A stretch of DNA of 64,000 nt from an uncultured Pseudomonas sp. (GCF_913777995.1 NZ_CAJYVE010000011.1:1-64000), one strand, 5' to 3'. Shown: positions 46,949 to 63,493, counted from the stretch's first letter. The notes: generated by a model from the letters alone, not told the origin. A program made the numbers and translations.

Positions 46949-47065
46949 ACCCACCTCAATGATTCGTAAAACCTATCAAACGGGTCGAACAATATATTGG
47001 ATTGCATAAATAGCGCGCTATATGCTTTTTCGCATGCCTGCTGCCCGCCCCACCGAGGTTCTGCC
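46949..47065. promoter_or_regulatory. LysR-MFS divergent control region
   Basis: A 117-bp AT-rich gap with the palindrome ATAGCGCGCTAT at 47010-47021 between the divergent regulator and transporter. LysR proteins usually bind such sites in their own promoter region. No gene is supported here. Confidence 0.5.
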
Positions 47066-48331
47066 GTGAAGCCCGACACCCCAGTGCTCGTCCATGACGC
47101 CCCGTCCACCACCAGCCCCGAGCGGCCCGCGCAAGCCCGCTACCTCGAGAAAAACACGCCGCTGTTCAAGCGCACCGTGCTGGCGCTGTTCGCCGGCGGC
47201 TTCGCCACGTTCGCCCTGTTGTACTGCGTGCAGCCGATGATGCCGCTGCTGTCGCAGGAGTTTGCCATCAGCGCCGCGCAGAGCAGCCTGGTGTTGTCGG
47301 TGTCGACCGCGATGCTTGCCATCGGCCTGCTGATCACCGGGCCGATTTCCGACCGTATCGGGCGCAAGGCGGTGATGGTGCTGGCGTTGTTCTGCGCCGC
47401 CTTGGCCACGCTGGCCAGCGCGCTGATGCCCGACTGGCAGACCATGCTGGTGACCCGCGCCCTGGTGGGCCTGTCGCTGAGCGGCCTGGCGGCGGTGGCG
47501 ATGACCTACCTGAGCGAAGAGATCCACCCCACCCACCTGGGCCTGGCCATGGGCCTGTACATCGCTGGCAGTGCAGTCGGCGGCATGTCCGGGCGCTTGA
47601 TCACCGGGGTGCTGATCGATTACGTGAACTGGCATGTGGCGTTGCTGGTGATCGGCGGCCTGGCGCTGGTCTGCGCGGCGGTGTTCTGGCGCATCCTGCC
47701 CGAGTCGCAGCACTTCAAGCCGCGCTCGCTGCACCCGCGCAGCCTGCTGGAGGGCTTCGTGGTGCAGTTCCGCGACCGCGGCCTGCCCCTGCTGTTTCTC
47801 ACCGCGTTCCTGCTGATGGGCGCCTTCGTCACCCTGTTCAACTACATCGCCTACCGTTTTCTCGAAGCGCCGTATCACCTGAGCCAGGCCCTGGTCGGGG
47901 TGTTCTCGGTGGTCTATCTGTCGGGGATCTACAGTTCGGCGAAGGTCGGCTCGCTGGCTGACCGCCTGGGCCGCCGCCGCGTGCTGTGGGCGGTGATCGT
48001 GCTGATGCTCGTCGGCCTGGGCATGACCCTGTTCAAGCCGCTGCCGGTGGTGGTCGCCGGGGTGCTGATCTTCACCTTTGGCTTCTTCGGCGCACACACC
48101 GTGGCCAGCAGTTGGGTAGGCCGTCGCGCCAGCCGCGCCCGTGGCCAGGCCTCGTCGCTGTATCTGTTCTGCTACTACGCAGGCTCCAGCGTGGCCGGCA
48201 CCGGTGGCGGGGTGTTCTGGCACTACGCGGGCTGGAACGGCATTGGTCTGTTCATCGGCGTGTTGTTGCTGCTGGCCCTGGTGGTGGCGCTGCGCCTGGC
48301 CAGGCTCGCACCGCTGCCCGGCGGTGACTGA
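47066..48331 (+). CDS. MFS transporter (YnfM type)
   Basis: A 421-residue inner-membrane transporter of the major facilitator superfamily with about 12 hydrophobic segments and the GPISDRIGRK motif between helices 2 and 3. It resembles the YnfM/ multidrug-type members; substrate unknown. The start is GTG at 47066, with GAGG seven bases upstream; the longer open frame includes part of the control region. It is likely activated or repressed by the divergent LysR protein. Confidence 0.9.
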   Translation: MKPDTPVLVHDAPSTTSPERPAQARYLEKNTPLFKRTVLALFAGGFATFALLYCVQPMMPLLSQEFAISAAQSSLVLSVSTAMLAIGLLITGPISDRIGRKAVMVLALFCAALATLASALMPDWQTMLVTRALVGLSLSGLAAVAMTYLSEEIHPTHLGLAMGLYIAGSAVGGMSGRLITGVLIDYVNWHVALLVIGGLALVCAAVFWRILPESQHFKPRSLHPRSLLEGFVVQFRDRGLPLLFLTAFLLMGAFVTLFNYIAYRFLEAPYHLSQALVGVFSVVYLSGIYSSAKVGSLADRLGRRRVLWAVIVLMLVGLGMTLFKPLPVVVAGVLIFTFGFFGAHTVASSWVGRRASRARGQASSLYLFCYYAGSSVAGTGGGVFWHYAGWNGIGLFIGVLLLLALVVALRLARLAPLPGGD

Positions 48332-48355
48332 GCCGCTAATGCTCGAATATTGCCC

Positions 48356-48390
48356 TGTAGGACCGGCTTCAGCCGGGAAGCTGTTGCGCG
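48356..48390. repeat. Single REP element after the MFS gene
   Basis: TGTAGGACCGGCTTCAGCCGGGAAGC at 48356-48381 is a lone palindromic REP unit. A different pair follows at 48430-48520. Confidence 0.55.
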
Positions 48391-48429
48391 GCCAAAGCCA
48401 ATACTGTTCGCTTAAGCGGCATGTGGCCC

Positions 48430-48520
48430 GGTGGGAGCGGCTTTAGCCGCGAAAGCGCCAGGAAATTCACTGCATCTGCTGTGAACAGGCGGTCGCTTCG
48501 CGGCTGAAGCCGCTCCTACC
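48430..48520. repeat. REP pair between the MFS gene and hemE
   Basis: GTGGGAGCGGCTTTAGCCGCGAAAGCG and the inverted CGCTTCGCGGCTGAAGCCGCTCCTAC flank a short spacer. Both genes end here, so the structure can stop transcripts from both sides. It is the GCGGCTT-AAGCCGC REP subtype, unlike the GAGCTTGCTC subtype near 18.5 and 27.3 kb. Confidence 0.75.
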
Positions 48521-48564
48521 CGGCCTGACTGACCCGTATTGCGGCCAATGCGAGGGTATTGCGA

Positions 48565-49629
48565 TCAGTCGTGGTACTGCGCCGAGAACTCGTGGACCGC
48601 TTCGATGAAGGCACCGGCATTGGCCGGGTCGACTTCCGGGGTAATGCCATGGCCGAGGTTGAACACATGGCCGCTGCCGTGGCCGTAGCTGGCCAGGATA
48701 CGCGCCACTTCCTGGCGGATCGCCTCGGGCCGGGCGTAAAGCACGCTGGGGTCCATGTTGCCCTGCAATGCCACCTTGTCACCGACCCGCGCACGGGCCT
48801 GGCCGATGTCGCAGGTCCAGTCCAGCCCCAAGGCCTCGGCACCGGAGTCGGCCAGGCTTTCCAGCCACAGGCCGCCGCCCTTGGTGAACAGGATCACCGG
48901 CACCTGGCGACCGTCGTGCTCGCGGATCAGCCCGGAGACGATCTTGCGCATGTAGGCCAGGGAGAACTCCTGGTAGGCCGCCGCCGAAAGGCTGCCGCCC
49001 CAGCTGTCGAAGATCTGCACCGCCTGGGCACCGGCACGGATCTGCCCGTTGAGGTAGGCGGTGACCGACTGCGCCAGCTTGTCGAGCAGCAGGTGCATGG
49101 CCTGAGGATTGTCGTAGAGCATCGCCTTGGACTTGCGGAAGTCCTTGGACGAACCGCCCTCGACCATGTAGGTGGCCAGGGTCCAGGGGCTGCCGGAAAA
49201 ACCGATCAACGGTACCCGGCCATTGAGTTCGCGGCGAATGGTACTGACCGCGTCCATCACATAGCCCAGGTCCTTTTGCGGATCGGGAATCGGCAGGGCC
49301 TCGATGTCGGCCAGGCTGCTGACGGTCTTCTTGAAGCGCGGGCCTTCGCCGGTCTCGAAGTACAGGCCCTGGCCCATGGCGTCGGGGATGGTGAGGATGT
49401 CGGAGAACAGGATCGCCGCGTCCAGCGGGTAGCGCTCCAGCGGCTGCAGGGTGACTTCGCACGCCAGCTGCGGGTTCATGCACAGGCTCATGAAGTCACC
49501 GGCCTTGGCCCGGCTGGCGCGGTATTCCGGGAGGTAGCGACCGGCCTGGCGCATCATCCAGACAGGCGTCACGTCCACCGGTTGCTTGAGCAGGGCACGC
49601 AGGAAACGGTCGTTCTTCAAGGCAGTCAT
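48565..49629 (-). CDS. hemE: Uroporphyrinogen decarboxylase HemE
   Basis: A 354-residue enzyme of haem synthesis that removes the four acetate carboxyls from uroporphyrinogen III. The N-terminal [16 protein letters not shown] block carries the substrate-binding arginines, and [14 protein letters not shown] follows, with the catalytic aspartate region. It is the usual length and sits behind gltD in the standard Pseudomonas order. A terminator after gltD separates them, so hemE likely has its own promoter. Confidence 0.97.
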   Translation of the reverse strand: MTALKNDRFLRALLKQPVDVTPVWMMRQAGRYLPEYRASRAKAGDFMSLCMNPQLACEVTLQPLERYPLDAAILFSDILTIPDAMGQGLYFETGEGPRFKKTVSSLADIEALPIPDPQKDLGYVMDAVSTIRRELNGRVPLIGFSGSPWTLATYMVEGGSSKDFRKSKAMLYDNPQAMHLLLDKLAQSVTAYLNGQIRAGAQAVQIFDSWGGSLSAAAYQEFSLAYMRKIVSGLIREHDGRQVPVILFTKGGGLWLESLADSGAEALGLDWTCDIGQARARVGDKVALQGNMDPSVLYARPEAIRQEVARILASYGHGSGHVFNLGHGITPEVDPANAGAFIEAVHEFSAQYHD

Positions 49630-49710
49630 GGCAGCTTCCGCAAAAAATGTGCGCGCATTTTCTCAGAGCGGGAAGAACAGATACAAGCGACAGGCTTGCC
49701 GCAGAAAACA

Positions 49711-49732
49711 GAAAGGGCCCGAAGGCCCTTTC
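49711..49732 (-). terminator. Terminator of the gltB-gltD operon
   Basis: A 9-bp stem (GAAAGGGCC at 49711-49719 and its complement at 49724-49732) with a four-base loop that is TTCG on the minus strand, followed on that strand by a T-rich run. It lies 107 bases after the gltD stop codon and before hemE. Confidence 0.8.
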
Positions 49733-49752
49733 TCATTGACGTGCATCAGCAC

Positions 49753-49832
49753 TGCAAGCTGCAAGTCAGGCTCCGCCCACGATTTCAACACAACTCGCTT
49801 TGGCTTGAAGCTTAGAGCTTGAAACTTGCAAC
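49753..49832. repeat. CTTGCA/GCTTGAA repeat tract after gltD
   Basis: Short degenerate copies of GCTTGAA/CTTGCAA alternate between the gltD stop and its terminator. A related tract occurs between gltD and gltB. Such AAGCTTGCAGC-type tracts are seen in other Pseudomonas intergenic regions. No function is known. Confidence 0.45.
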
Positions 49833-49837
49833 TACTG

Positions 49838-51280
<1,443 letters not shown>

Positions 51281-51318
51281 TCAGGCCAGGCACCTGAAGC
51301 TGCAGAAAATCACGGTGA

Positions 51319-51377
51319 GCAGGCGAGCTTCGCACTGCATTTAACTTGCGGCTTGTCGCTTGCCGCTTGCAGCTGCG
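51319..51377. repeat. GCTTGCCGCTTG repeat tract between gltB and gltD
   Basis: Three near copies of GCTTG(T/C)CGCTTG and GCTTGCAG lie between the gltB stop and gltD. It is related to the tract after gltD and may affect the transcript between the two genes. Confidence 0.45.
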
Positions 51378-55823
<4,446 letters not shown>

Positions 55824-55929
55824 AGACACTTTCTCACCAGGCTGCCTCGCGTTGGAGGCAAATTCTTCGATTCAACCACCACCTTTCACGCCGAACGTGC
55901 GCCGGCTTTGGAAAGGCAAAACGGAGGCC

Positions 55930-55958
55930 ATTGTACACAGCAGTGCCAAGGCCCACAA
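55930..55958 (-). promoter_or_regulatory. Sigma70-type promoter of gltB
   Basis: On the minus strand TTGTGG (55958-55953) is followed after 17 bases by TACAAT (55935-55930), a 5 of 6 match to the -10 consensus. Transcription would start near 55923, about 100 bases before the gltB start. Confidence 0.6.
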
Positions 55959-56143
55959 ATTTTATGACTTATTACTGAAAATGCATGTCGCATTTATGAA
56001 GGTTTAAAGCGTAAAAAAGTGATAAGCCGCTTTAGTTTGGGCGATGGATCAGGCTGAGAGGCAGGATTTGCGGCGCAGACACCGCAAGGCGCACCACCAA
56101 GAAAGCGATGCGGCTGGCGAAGGAGGGGTCGGATCTTTCAGAT

Positions 56144-56166
56144 AAGCGGTCCCTGCGGGACCGCTT
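56144..56166 (-). terminator. Hairpin after damX
   Basis: A 10-bp stem (AAGCGGTCCC at 56144-56153 and its complement at 56157-56166) with a three-base loop lies 13 bases after the damX stop codon. The T run after it is weak, so this is a probable rather than certain terminator of the pil-aro-damX transcript. Confidence 0.65.
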
Positions 56167-56179
56167 CAATCCGCAGGAT

Positions 56180-57820
56180 TCAGCGTGTGGCTGCCAGCTC
56201 TTGCTGGATGCTGGCCACTGTCCGAGGCCAAGGTTTACCAGCCTGGACCTTGGCTGGCAAGTTTTTGATCGCAGCCAGGGCGGCGTTGCGGTCGTTGAAG
56301 TTGCCGTAGGTCACCACGTACAGCGGCTTACCCTGCAGGGTTTTCTTGAAGTAGCGGTATTCGCCACCCTGCTCGGCCACATAGGCCTGGGCCGCCGCTT
56401 CAGAACTGGTGCCGAGGATCTGCACCACGTAATGACCGGGTGCCTGGCTGCTGTACCAGTTACCACCGGCAGCCGGCTTGGCCGCCGCCACCGGCTTCTC
56501 GACCGGCTTTTCAACCGGTTTGGCGGGCGCGGCAGGCGCCGGCTTGGCGGTGGCGACCTGGGTCTGTGGCGCCGGAGCAGGCTTGGCTGCCGGCGCCTGG
56601 ACCGGAGCGGCCTGCGTCGGCGCCGGAATCGACGACCGTGGCACGTCGGCAGCCTGACCGGCCGGTGGCGTGCTGGTGTTGACGGTTGGCGGATGCGCCG
56701 GCGAAGTCGACGGCACGCTGTCTTCGTCGGCATCGCTGCTACCGCCGGCAGCTTCTGCCAGCGGGCCGCGCATCACAGGCTGCGAGTTGCCAGCCAGCGG
56801 CAGCGGCATCGGCTGCGAGTTGCCAGCGAACTCGATGGCCGGGCCGCCATTGTTGGATTGCTGGTTGGCCGGCGCTCCTTGCCCGAGCGGCAGCTGTGCC
56901 TGCGCCGTGGCCGGAGCGTTGGGCGCCTTGCCCTTGTCGCCTCCCGGAATCAGCACGGCCGCGGCCACCGCCGCTACGACCACGGCCCCAAGGGCCAGTA
57001 CGTGTTTCTTCGGCATCTTGAACCCCACGCTAGGACGCTTGACCGCAGAACGGCTTGCGATCATCGCTTCGATCATTGAGTCGCGGGCCACCTGGTTGAT
57101 GTTCCCAGGCCAGCCTTCGGACTGTTCGTGAATATCGGCGATCTGCTCCGCCGTCAGCAGGGCAATGCCTTGCCCCGCGCCATCCAGGCGCTGTGCCAGA
57201 TATTCACGGGTTTCTTCTTCGTTGTAGGGCTGCAGCTCGATGACGTGGAAACGTTCGCCTTCGACTTCGCCCTGCATCTGGCCGCAGATCTCGTCCAGGC
57301 GGTCGATCAGCGACGCCTCACCGAACAGGAACACATGCGGACGCCCTTCCGGCACGCCTTCGGCCAGTTCCAGCAGGACTTCGAGCGCCGAGTCGCCGAG
57401 TTGTTCCGCGTCGTCGACCAGGATGTAGACCTCCTGTCCGGTGAGGGCCAGCTGCACCACCTGGTCGAGGATCGGCTTGATCTCTGCCTGAGGCACGCTC
57501 AGCGATTCGGCGACCTGTTGCAATACACCGGCCGCTTCGCCAGCCGCACGCGCGGAAACCACGACGCTCTGGACCGACTGCTTGTTGGTGCTGGCTACCA
57601 GCGCCTGGCGCAACAGCGTCTTGCCGCTGCCCTGCGGGCCGGTCACCGCCAGCAGCAACTGGCTGTAGCGCGCCAGATGATGCAACTGGCCCAGCACCGG
57701 CTTGCGTTGCGCGGGGAAGAACTTGAAGCCAGGCACACGCGCCCCGAAGGGGTCATGGCTCAACTGGTAGTGGCCGAGAAAGGCCTCGTCTGCATGCAAA
57801 CTAGTCATCGGGCTTTCCAT
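56180..57820 (-). CDS. damX: DamX-like AAA ATPase with SPOR domain
   Basis: A 546-residue cell-division protein. The N-terminal ExeA-type AAA domain has Walker A GPQGSGKT near 61-67 and Walker B YILVDDAEQL. A single membrane helix near residue 270 (LGAVVVAAVAAAVLI) is followed by a long Ala/Pro/Gln-rich periplasmic linker, and a C-terminal SPOR domain (about 466-540, YVVQILGTSSEAAAQAYV) that binds denuded peptidoglycan at the septum. It starts with an overlap (TAATG) with the aroB stop and is the end of the pil-aro transcript. Confidence 0.9.
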   Translation of the reverse strand: MESPMTSLHADEAFLGHYQLSHDPFGARVPGFKFFPAQRKPVLGQLHHLARYSQLLLAVTGPQGSGKTLLRQALVASTNKQSVQSVVVSARAAGEAAGVLQQVAESLSVPQAEIKPILDQVVQLALTGQEVYILVDDAEQLGDSALEVLLELAEGVPEGRPHVFLFGEASLIDRLDEICGQMQGEVEGERFHVIELQPYNEEETREYLAQRLDGAGQGIALLTAEQIADIHEQSEGWPGNINQVARDSMIEAMIASRSAVKRPSVGFKMPKKHVLALGAVVVAAVAAAVLIPGGDKGKAPNAPATAQAQLPLGQGAPANQQSNNGGPAIEFAGNSQPMPLPLAGNSQPVMRGPLAEAAGGSSDADEDSVPSTSPAHPPTVNTSTPPAGQAADVPRSSIPAPTQAAPVQAPAAKPAPAPQTQVATAKPAPAAPAKPVEKPVEKPVAAAKPAAGGNWYSSQAPGHYVVQILGTSSEAAAQAYVAEQGGEYRYFKKTLQGKPLYVVTYGNFNDRNAALAAIKNLPAKVQAGKPWPRTVASIQQELAATR

Positions 57821-58923
57821 TAACCTCTAAGCTGATCCACCAGGGCGCGGTAGTCCGCAACCAGGGTGGCCTTGAGTACTTCTTGCGGATAATCGTCGGT
57901 CACTACCGCTTCGCCAATACGGCGCAGCAGCACCAGGCGCAGACGGCCATCGAGAACTTTCTTGTCGACGGACATGTGGGCCATGAAGCACGCCTCGTCC
58001 ATTTGCTCGGGCGGCACCACCGGCAGGCCGGCGCGCTGCAGCAGGCGAATGCCGCGGTCGCGGTCGGCGCTGCTGATCCAGCCCAGCCGTGCCGACATTT
58101 CCAGGGCCATCACGGTACCGGCCGCGACCGCCTCACCGTGCAGCCAGACACCATAGCCCATCTCGGTTTCGATGGCGTGGCCGAAGGTGTGCCCCAGGTT
58201 GAGCGTCGCGCGCACCCCCGACTCGCGCTCGTCGGCACCCACCACCCGGGCCTTGGCCGCGCAGGAGCGCTCGATGGCGAGGGTCAGCGCCTGCGGATCG
58301 AGGCCGCGCAGGGCGTCCATGTGTTCTTCGAGCCAGGTCAGGAAGGGTTCGTCGCAGATCAGCCCGTACTTGATGACCTCGGCCAGCCCGGCGGACAACT
58401 CACGCTCGGGCAGGCTGCGCAGCGAAAGGGTGTCGATGAGCACCACGGCCGGCTGGTAGAACGCTCCGACCATGTTCTTGCCCAGCGGATGGTTGATGCC
58501 GGTCTTGCCGCCTACCGAGGAGTCGACCTGCGACAGCAGGGTGGTCGGGATCTGGATGAAATTCACCCCACGCTGGTAGCAGGCCGCCGCGAAACCGGCC
58601 ATGTCGCCGATCACCCCGCCACCCAGGGCGATGACCGTGGTACGCCGGTCGTGGCGGGCCGCCAGCAGACCATCGAATATGAGCTGCAGGGTTTCCCAGT
58701 TCTTGAATGCCTCGCCGTCCGGCAGCACCACAGGCAGGACGTTGTAGCCGGCCAGCGTGGCGGTCAGGCGTTCGAGGTAGAGCGGAGCGACCGTGGTATT
58801 GGTGACGATGGCCACCTGGCGCCCGACGATGTGCGGCGTCAGCAGCTCCGGACGATCCAGCAGACCTTCGCCAATATGAATCGGGTAACTACGCTCACCA
58901 AGATCGACCTTAAGAGTCTGCAT
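57820..58923 (-). CDS. aroB: 3-dehydroquinate synthase AroB
   Basis: A 367-residue NAD-dependent enzyme of the shikimate pathway converting DAHP to 3-dehydroquinate. The family signature [15 protein letters not shown] and the metal-binding [12 protein letters not shown] are visible. Length is standard. It follows aroK by 117 bp and overlaps damX. Confidence 0.97.
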   Translation of the reverse strand: MQTLKVDLGERSYPIHIGEGLLDRPELLTPHIVGRQVAIVTNTTVAPLYLERLTATLAGYNVLPVVLPDGEAFKNWETLQLIFDGLLAARHDRRTTVIALGGGVIGDMAGFAAACYQRGVNFIQIPTTLLSQVDSSVGGKTGINHPLGKNMVGAFYQPAVVLIDTLSLRSLPERELSAGLAEVIKYGLICDEPFLTWLEEHMDALRGLDPQALTLAIERSCAAKARVVGADERESGVRATLNLGHTFGHAIETEMGYGVWLHGEAVAAGTVMALEMSARLGWISSADRDRGIRLLQRAGLPVVPPEQMDEACFMAHMSVDKKVLDGRLRLVLLRRIGEAVVTDDYPQEVLKATLVADYRALVDQLRG

Positions 58924-59040
58924 GTATCCCCACAGTGATTACCGATTGGGCGCTTTCGCGCACCGCAGCGGCAGACGGCCCGTCGCCGCCTGCGGCCTGA
59001 ATTTTATGGTCGCCGAGAATAGCGCATTTTCGTCTGCGCT

Positions 59041-59559
59041 TTAACGGGGCGGAAGCTCCGCCAGGCGGGCCAGTATCTCCATGACCACCATCCTGGGCGG
59101 CCGTTCGTCGGTTTCGATCACCACATCGGCGATCTCCCGGTACAGCGGGTCGCGCATGGCCAGCAGGTCGCCCAGCACTTTGGCCGGGTCGGCGGTGCGC
59201 AACAGGGGGCGGTTGCGGTCGCGAGCCGTGCGGCTGACCTGCTGGTCGACCGAGGCATGCAGGTAGACCACGCGCCCGCCGGCATGCAGGGCCTTGCGGT
59301 TTTCCTCGCGCATCACCGCGCCACCGCCGGTGGCCAGCACCAGCCCGTCGGAAGCACAAAGCTCGGCGATCATCGCCTGCTCACGCTCACGAAATCCCGC
59401 CTCGCCCTCACGGTCGAAGATCCACGGGATGTTGGCACCGGTGCGCTGCTCGATTTCCTTGTCGGAGTCCTTGAATGGAAGTCGCAGTTCTTTGGCCAGC
59501 AATCGACCGATGGTGCTTTTGCCAGCCCCCATCGGCCCCACAAGTATTAGATTTCGCAC
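59041..59559 (-). CDS. aroK: Shikimate kinase AroK
   Basis: A 172-residue P-loop kinase phosphorylating shikimate. Walker A is GPMGAGKST, the substrate aspartate is in KDSDKEIE, and GGGAVM and RNRPLL follow. It begins four bases after the pilQ stop codon, as in other pseudomonads, so the shikimate genes are transcribed with the pilus genes. Confidence 0.97.
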   Translation of the reverse strand: MRNLILVGPMGAGKSTIGRLLAKELRLPFKDSDKEIEQRTGANIPWIFDREGEAGFREREQAMIAELCASDGLVLATGGGAVMREENRKALHAGGRVVYLHASVDQQVSRTARDRNRPLLRTADPAKVLGDLLAMRDPLYREIADVVIETDERPPRMVVMEILARLAELPPR

Positions 59560-59563
59560 AGAA

Positions 59564-61792
59564 TCAACGACCTACAGCAATCGCCTGGTTGTTCATGATG
59601 CGCGGTGTCAGGAAGACCAACAGCTCGGATTTGGAATCGGACACCACGTCACGCCTGAAAAGGCGGCCAACATACGGCACATCGCCAAGAAATGGCACTT
59701 TTTCTACAACTTTACTTTGCGTATTGGAGAACACCCCGCCGATCACGATGGTCTCGCCATCGGAAATCAGCACCTTGGCATTGACCTCGTTCTTCTTGAT
59801 CGGCGGTACGCCGAGCACCGCGTTGAGGTAGTCAGGCTCGTCCTTGGTGACCTTCACTTCCATGATGATGCGGTTGTCCGGAGTGATCTGCGGAGTCACC
59901 TCCAGCGACAGCGAGGCTTCCTTGAAGCTGACCGTGGTCGCACCGCTGGAGCTGGACTCCTGGTACGGAATCTCGGTGCCCTTGAGGATCTTGGCGGTTT
60001 CCTTGTCGCTGGTCACCACCTTGGGCTGCGAGACGATCTCGCCGTTACCGGTCTTTTCCATGGCACTGAGTTCGAGGTCGATCAGGGTGTTGTTGGTGAC
60101 GAAGCCGATGCCAAAACCAGACGTCGCGCTGGGTGCACCAAGGTCGACGAAGGGGATATTGCGGGTCGAGGTGGTCGAACTGGTGCCGGTCCCGGTGGAT
60201 CCGCCGTCGTTGATCGTGGAGCTACCACCACTGATACTGCTCGAAGTGAGATTGTCGTCCAGACCGTAGGTCGTCCAATTGCCACTGGTCCGGCTGCCGC
60301 CCCAACGCACCCCCAGCGCCTTGTCGTAATCGACGTTGGCCTCGACGATGCGCGCCTCGATCATCACCTGACGAACCGGAATGTCCAGTTGCGCGACGAT
60401 GCGGCGCAGCTCGTCCAGACGTTCCTGGGTCTGGTAGGCAATGATGTTGTTGGTGCGCTCGTCCACGGTGATGGAGCCGCGCTCTTCGGCCTGAGCCTCG
60501 GCGCTGGTCACCGACTGGAACAGCTTGGCGATGTCCGCCGCCTTGGCGTAGTTGACCTGCAGCAGTTCACGACGCAGCGGCGCCAGTTCGGCGATCTGCT
60601 TCTGCGATTCGAGTTCCTGGCGCTCACGGGCGGCGATTTCGTCAGCCGGCGCCACCAGCAGCACGTTACCGATCTTGCGCTTGTCCAGACCCTTGGTCTT
60701 GAGCACCAGGTCCAGCGCCTGGTCCCACGGCACATTCTGCAGGCGCAGGGTGATACCGCCCTGCACCGTGTCGCTGGCGACCAGGTTGAGGTTGGTGAAG
60801 TCGGCGATCAGTTGCAGCACCGAGCGCACGTCGATGTCCTGGAAGTTCAGCGACAGTTTCTCGCCGGTGTACACCGGCTTGTCGGCCGCGCGCCGCTCCA
60901 GGTCCTGATTGGTCAGGGGCCGCACGCTGATGGTCAGGCGGTTGTCGGTCTGGTAGGCGGAGTAGTCATAGGGACCGGAAGGCTCGATGCTGATGCTGGT
61001 CTTGTCACCGGAGGTGGTGGCAGTGACGAACTGCACTGGGGTGGCGAAGTCCTTCACATCCAAGCGTACGCGCAGCGGGTCGGGCAGCTGGGTCTTGGCG
61101 AACTCGACGAAGATCTTGCCATTGCGCTCCTGAATGTCCGGTGCGATGGCTGCGCTGCTGAGGTCGATGAGTACATTGCCTTCACCCAGCTCACCGCGCT
61201 GGAAGTCCAGGTTGCGCACCGCCTTGGCTCCCGCCGGGACGCTGATGCGCGGGGCAGCCGGAGCGGCTGACGGCTGGGCGGCACGCGGGGTGTTGCGTGT
61301 CGCGGCAGGCGCAGTGGCGACAGGTGCTGCCGTGGTGGGTTGCGAGGCCTGCGCGGCGGCAGCGCCCTGGCCGATCACCACGAACAGGTTGTTGCCTTCG
61401 ACCCGGGTGCTGTAAGGCGCCAGGGTGGTGAGGTTGACGATGACCCGGGTGCGATCCTTGGCCTGCACCACGACCACGCTGCGGGCATTGCCACTGCCCA
61501 GGTCACGACTGCGATTGGCCAGCTGGGTATTCACGCCGGGCAGGTCGAGGGCGATACGCGCCGGCTGCTCGGTGGTGTAGCCACGCGGGGCAGGTACGGG
61601 GGAGTCGAACGATAGCTTCAGCTCGATACGGTCACCCGGCAGCGTGGCGACGTCCAGGGTCTTGAGGCTGGCAGCCTGAAGCCAGGGTGCCAGCATCGCC
61701 ATCCAAAGCGATACGACGAGGGTCGAAAGAATCCGGGTCATGTTCAATTTCCGTCGTACGGTGTTCTGCATGCTTGGTACTGCCCACTTCAT
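59564..61792 (-). CDS. pilQ: Type IV pilus secretin PilQ
   Basis: A 742-residue outer-membrane secretin through which the pilus emerges. An N-terminal signal peptide (with a long basic start) is followed by AMIN domains (about 45-250), an STN/N0 domain near 300-370, N1 (about 370-450), and the secretin barrel (about 500-742, with [19 protein letters not shown]). A Ser/Gly/Thr-rich low-complexity loop lies around 540-580. The start ATG overlaps the pilP stop and has AAGGAG five bases upstream, so the longer N-terminus is well supported. Confidence 0.95.
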   Translation of the reverse strand: MKWAVPSMQNTVRRKLNMTRILSTLVVSLWMAMLAPWLQAASLKTLDVATLPGDRIELKLSFDSPVPAPRGYTTEQPARIALDLPGVNTQLANRSRDLGSGNARSVVVVQAKDRTRVIVNLTTLAPYSTRVEGNNLFVVIGQGAAAAQASQPTTAAPVATAPAATRNTPRAAQPSAAPAAPRISVPAGAKAVRNLDFQRGELGEGNVLIDLSSAAIAPDIQERNGKIFVEFAKTQLPDPLRVRLDVKDFATPVQFVTATTSGDKTSISIEPSGPYDYSAYQTDNRLTISVRPLTNQDLERRAADKPVYTGEKLSLNFQDIDVRSVLQLIADFTNLNLVASDTVQGGITLRLQNVPWDQALDLVLKTKGLDKRKIGNVLLVAPADEIAARERQELESQKQIAELAPLRRELLQVNYAKAADIAKLFQSVTSAEAQAEERGSITVDERTNNIIAYQTQERLDELRRIVAQLDIPVRQVMIEARIVEANVDYDKALGVRWGGSRTSGNWTTYGLDDNLTSSSISGGSSTINDGGSTGTGTSSTTSTRNIPFVDLGAPSATSGFGIGFVTNNTLIDLELSAMEKTGNGEIVSQPKVVTSDKETAKILKGTEIPYQESSSSGATTVSFKEASLSLEVTPQITPDNRIIMEVKVTKDEPDYLNAVLGVPPIKKNEVNAKVLISDGETIVIGGVFSNTQSKVVEKVPFLGDVPYVGRLFRRDVVSDSKSELLVFLTPRIMNNQAIAVGR

Positions 61793-62316
61793 GAGCGCTC
61801 CTTGAGGGAAATGGTGCGCGGCCTTTCCAGCCAGCCCCCCTCTCCATCTGGAACAATTTCGATGACATCGATCTGCGTATCGCTCACCGATACGATCCGA
61901 CCGTCGTTACGCCCCAGGTAATCGCCCACCTTGACCCTGTGCACCCCGCCCGCTCCCTTGAGCAGCGCAAATGTACCCGAATCGTTGCCGATGGTTCCGA
62001 CCATTTCGAAGGTCTCGATGTTGAAGCCTTCGAGGAATTGCTTGACCCGTGCCTCGTCGGGCTTGACCAGCCTCGAGCCCTTCTGTCGGCTCAGCGCATC
62101 GATCTTCATTGGCGGCATGAACGGGCTGCGCAGGCTTGCCGCGTTGTAGGTAAACGCTTCGTAGGGGCGAAACTTGGGCAGCGGCTCGATGGCGCCGGTA
62201 GGCCGTTCACGGGCCTCGGTCACGAACGCCGCCAGGTCGCCGACATCGTCATTGCCGCCGCACCCCGTCAGGCCCAGCAATGCCAGGCAGGCACACAACA
62301 GACGCACCGCCCTCAT
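61789..62316 (-). CDS. pilP: Type IV pilus assembly lipoprotein PilP
   Basis: A 175-residue inner-membrane lipoprotein with lipobox LTGC at Cys19. Its C-terminal domain binds PilQ and links it to PilN and PilO. It overlaps pilQ by four bases. Confidence 0.95.
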   Translation of the reverse strand: MRAVRLLCACLALLGLTGCGGNDDVGDLAAFVTEARERPTGAIEPLPKFRPYEAFTYNAASLRSPFMPPMKIDALSRQKGSRLVKPDEARVKQFLEGFNIETFEMVGTIGNDSGTFALLKGAGGVHRVKVGDYLGRNDGRIVSVSDTQIDVIEIVPDGEGGWLERPRTISLKERS

Positions 62317-62936
62317 TTGTTCAGCCCCTGATCGTTGTAACGGTAGGTCTTGGCCAGGATGTTCATGCGCAGCCTGTTCGGGTTCTTGGCATCGACGGGC
62401 TTGATCTCGAAATCGTGCAGCGTGACGATCCGCGGCAGGCTGGCCACGCCGCTGACGAAAGTGGCCAGGTCATGATAGCCACCCACTACGGTGATCTGGA
62501 TCGGCAACTCGATGTAGAACTGCTGGGCGGCTTCAGGCAGCAGCTTGATTTCCTCGAATTCCAGGCCACTGCCCAGACCGGTACGGGTAATGTCTTCGAG
62601 CAGCCCCGGTACCTCGGTGTCGCTGGGCAATTGCCGCAGCAGCGCACCGAAGGTGTTTTCCATTTCCACCATCTGCTTCTTGTAGGGCTCCAGGTTCGCC
62701 GCCTGGAAGGCCTTGGTGGTGAACTGGTCCTTGAGCAGCCCTTCGTTGGTCCGCGCGCCGTCGAGTCGCGCCTCCAGGTCCTGGATATAGAAAAAATAGC
62801 CCAGCGCCAGAACCAGCAGCATGGCCAGGGCACAGGCAATGACCTTGACTGCCGCCGGCCAGCTGCCGACGTTGTTCATGTCCAGCTCGTTGAGATCGAT
62901 CTTGCGCAGGCCTTCCAGCCATTCGGAAATACTCAC
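62313..62936 (-). CDS. pilO: Type IV pilus assembly protein PilO
   Basis: A 207-residue inner-membrane protein with one membrane helix (VIACALAMLLVLALGYFFYI, about 32-51), a coiled-coil stretch and a periplasmic ferredoxin-like domain. It forms the alignment complex with PilN and PilP. Overlaps of four bases on both sides. Confidence 0.95.
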   Translation of the reverse strand: MSISEWLEGLRKIDLNELDMNNVGSWPAAVKVIACALAMLLVLALGYFFYIQDLEARLDGARTNEGLLKDQFTTKAFQAANLEPYKKQMVEMENTFGALLRQLPSDTEVPGLLEDITRTGLGSGLEFEEIKLLPEAAQQFYIELPIQITVVGGYHDLATFVSGVASLPRIVTLHDFEIKPVDAKNPNRLRMNILAKTYRYNDQGLNK

Positions 62937-63492
62937 GGCTTGGCTCCTTCTGCGTCGGCCGGCTGGGTCTGGCGCACGGTCAGCTGGAAGACATTGGTCT
63001 GGTCCGTGGCGTTGGCCTTCACCTCGATGAGTACCGGCGTCTCGAGCCAGTCGGAAGCGTCCAGGTTGCGCATCAGGTCGGAAACCCGGTTGTTGGAGTC
63101 GGCGACACCGTTGATGGCGATCAGATTGCCGTTCATTTTCACATCAGTGAAATACACGCCGTCCGGCAAGGTACGCACCAGCTGGTCGAACACCCGGCCG
63201 ATGATCGGCCGGTTGCCTTGCAGGTCCTGAATGATCTTCATGCGCTCCAGCAGCTGCTTGCGGCGACTCTTGAGTTCACTGATTTCCTTGATGCGCGCAT
63301 CGAGCTGCGTCAATTGGCCCTGCAGATAGGCGTTGCGGGCATTCTGCGCGTCGATGGCGCGACTGAGGGTCTGGTCGACCAGCAGCACGATGGCCACGGC
63401 GATCACCAGCACACCGACCAGCGCGGTGATGAAGCGCTTCTTGCGCTCTTCGCGCAGCTGTTCGCGCCAGGGCAGGAGGTTGATCCGGGCCA

Positions 63493-63493
<1 letters not shown>
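62933..63493 (-). CDS. pilN: Type IV pilus assembly protein PilN
   Basis: A 186-residue inner-membrane protein. The N-terminal INLLPWRE motif binds PilM in the cytoplasm and is followed by one membrane helix (ITALVGVLVIAVAIVLLV) and a coiled coil. The start overlaps the pilM stop by one base. Confidence 0.95.

Larger units (their letters stand above)
55824..56179. other. Intergenic region between damX and gltB
   Basis: The 356-bp gap holds the gltB promoter (55930-55958) and, on the damX side, a hairpin (56144-56166). An AT-rich stretch lies around 55960-56035. No small gene is convincing. Confidence 0.6.
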
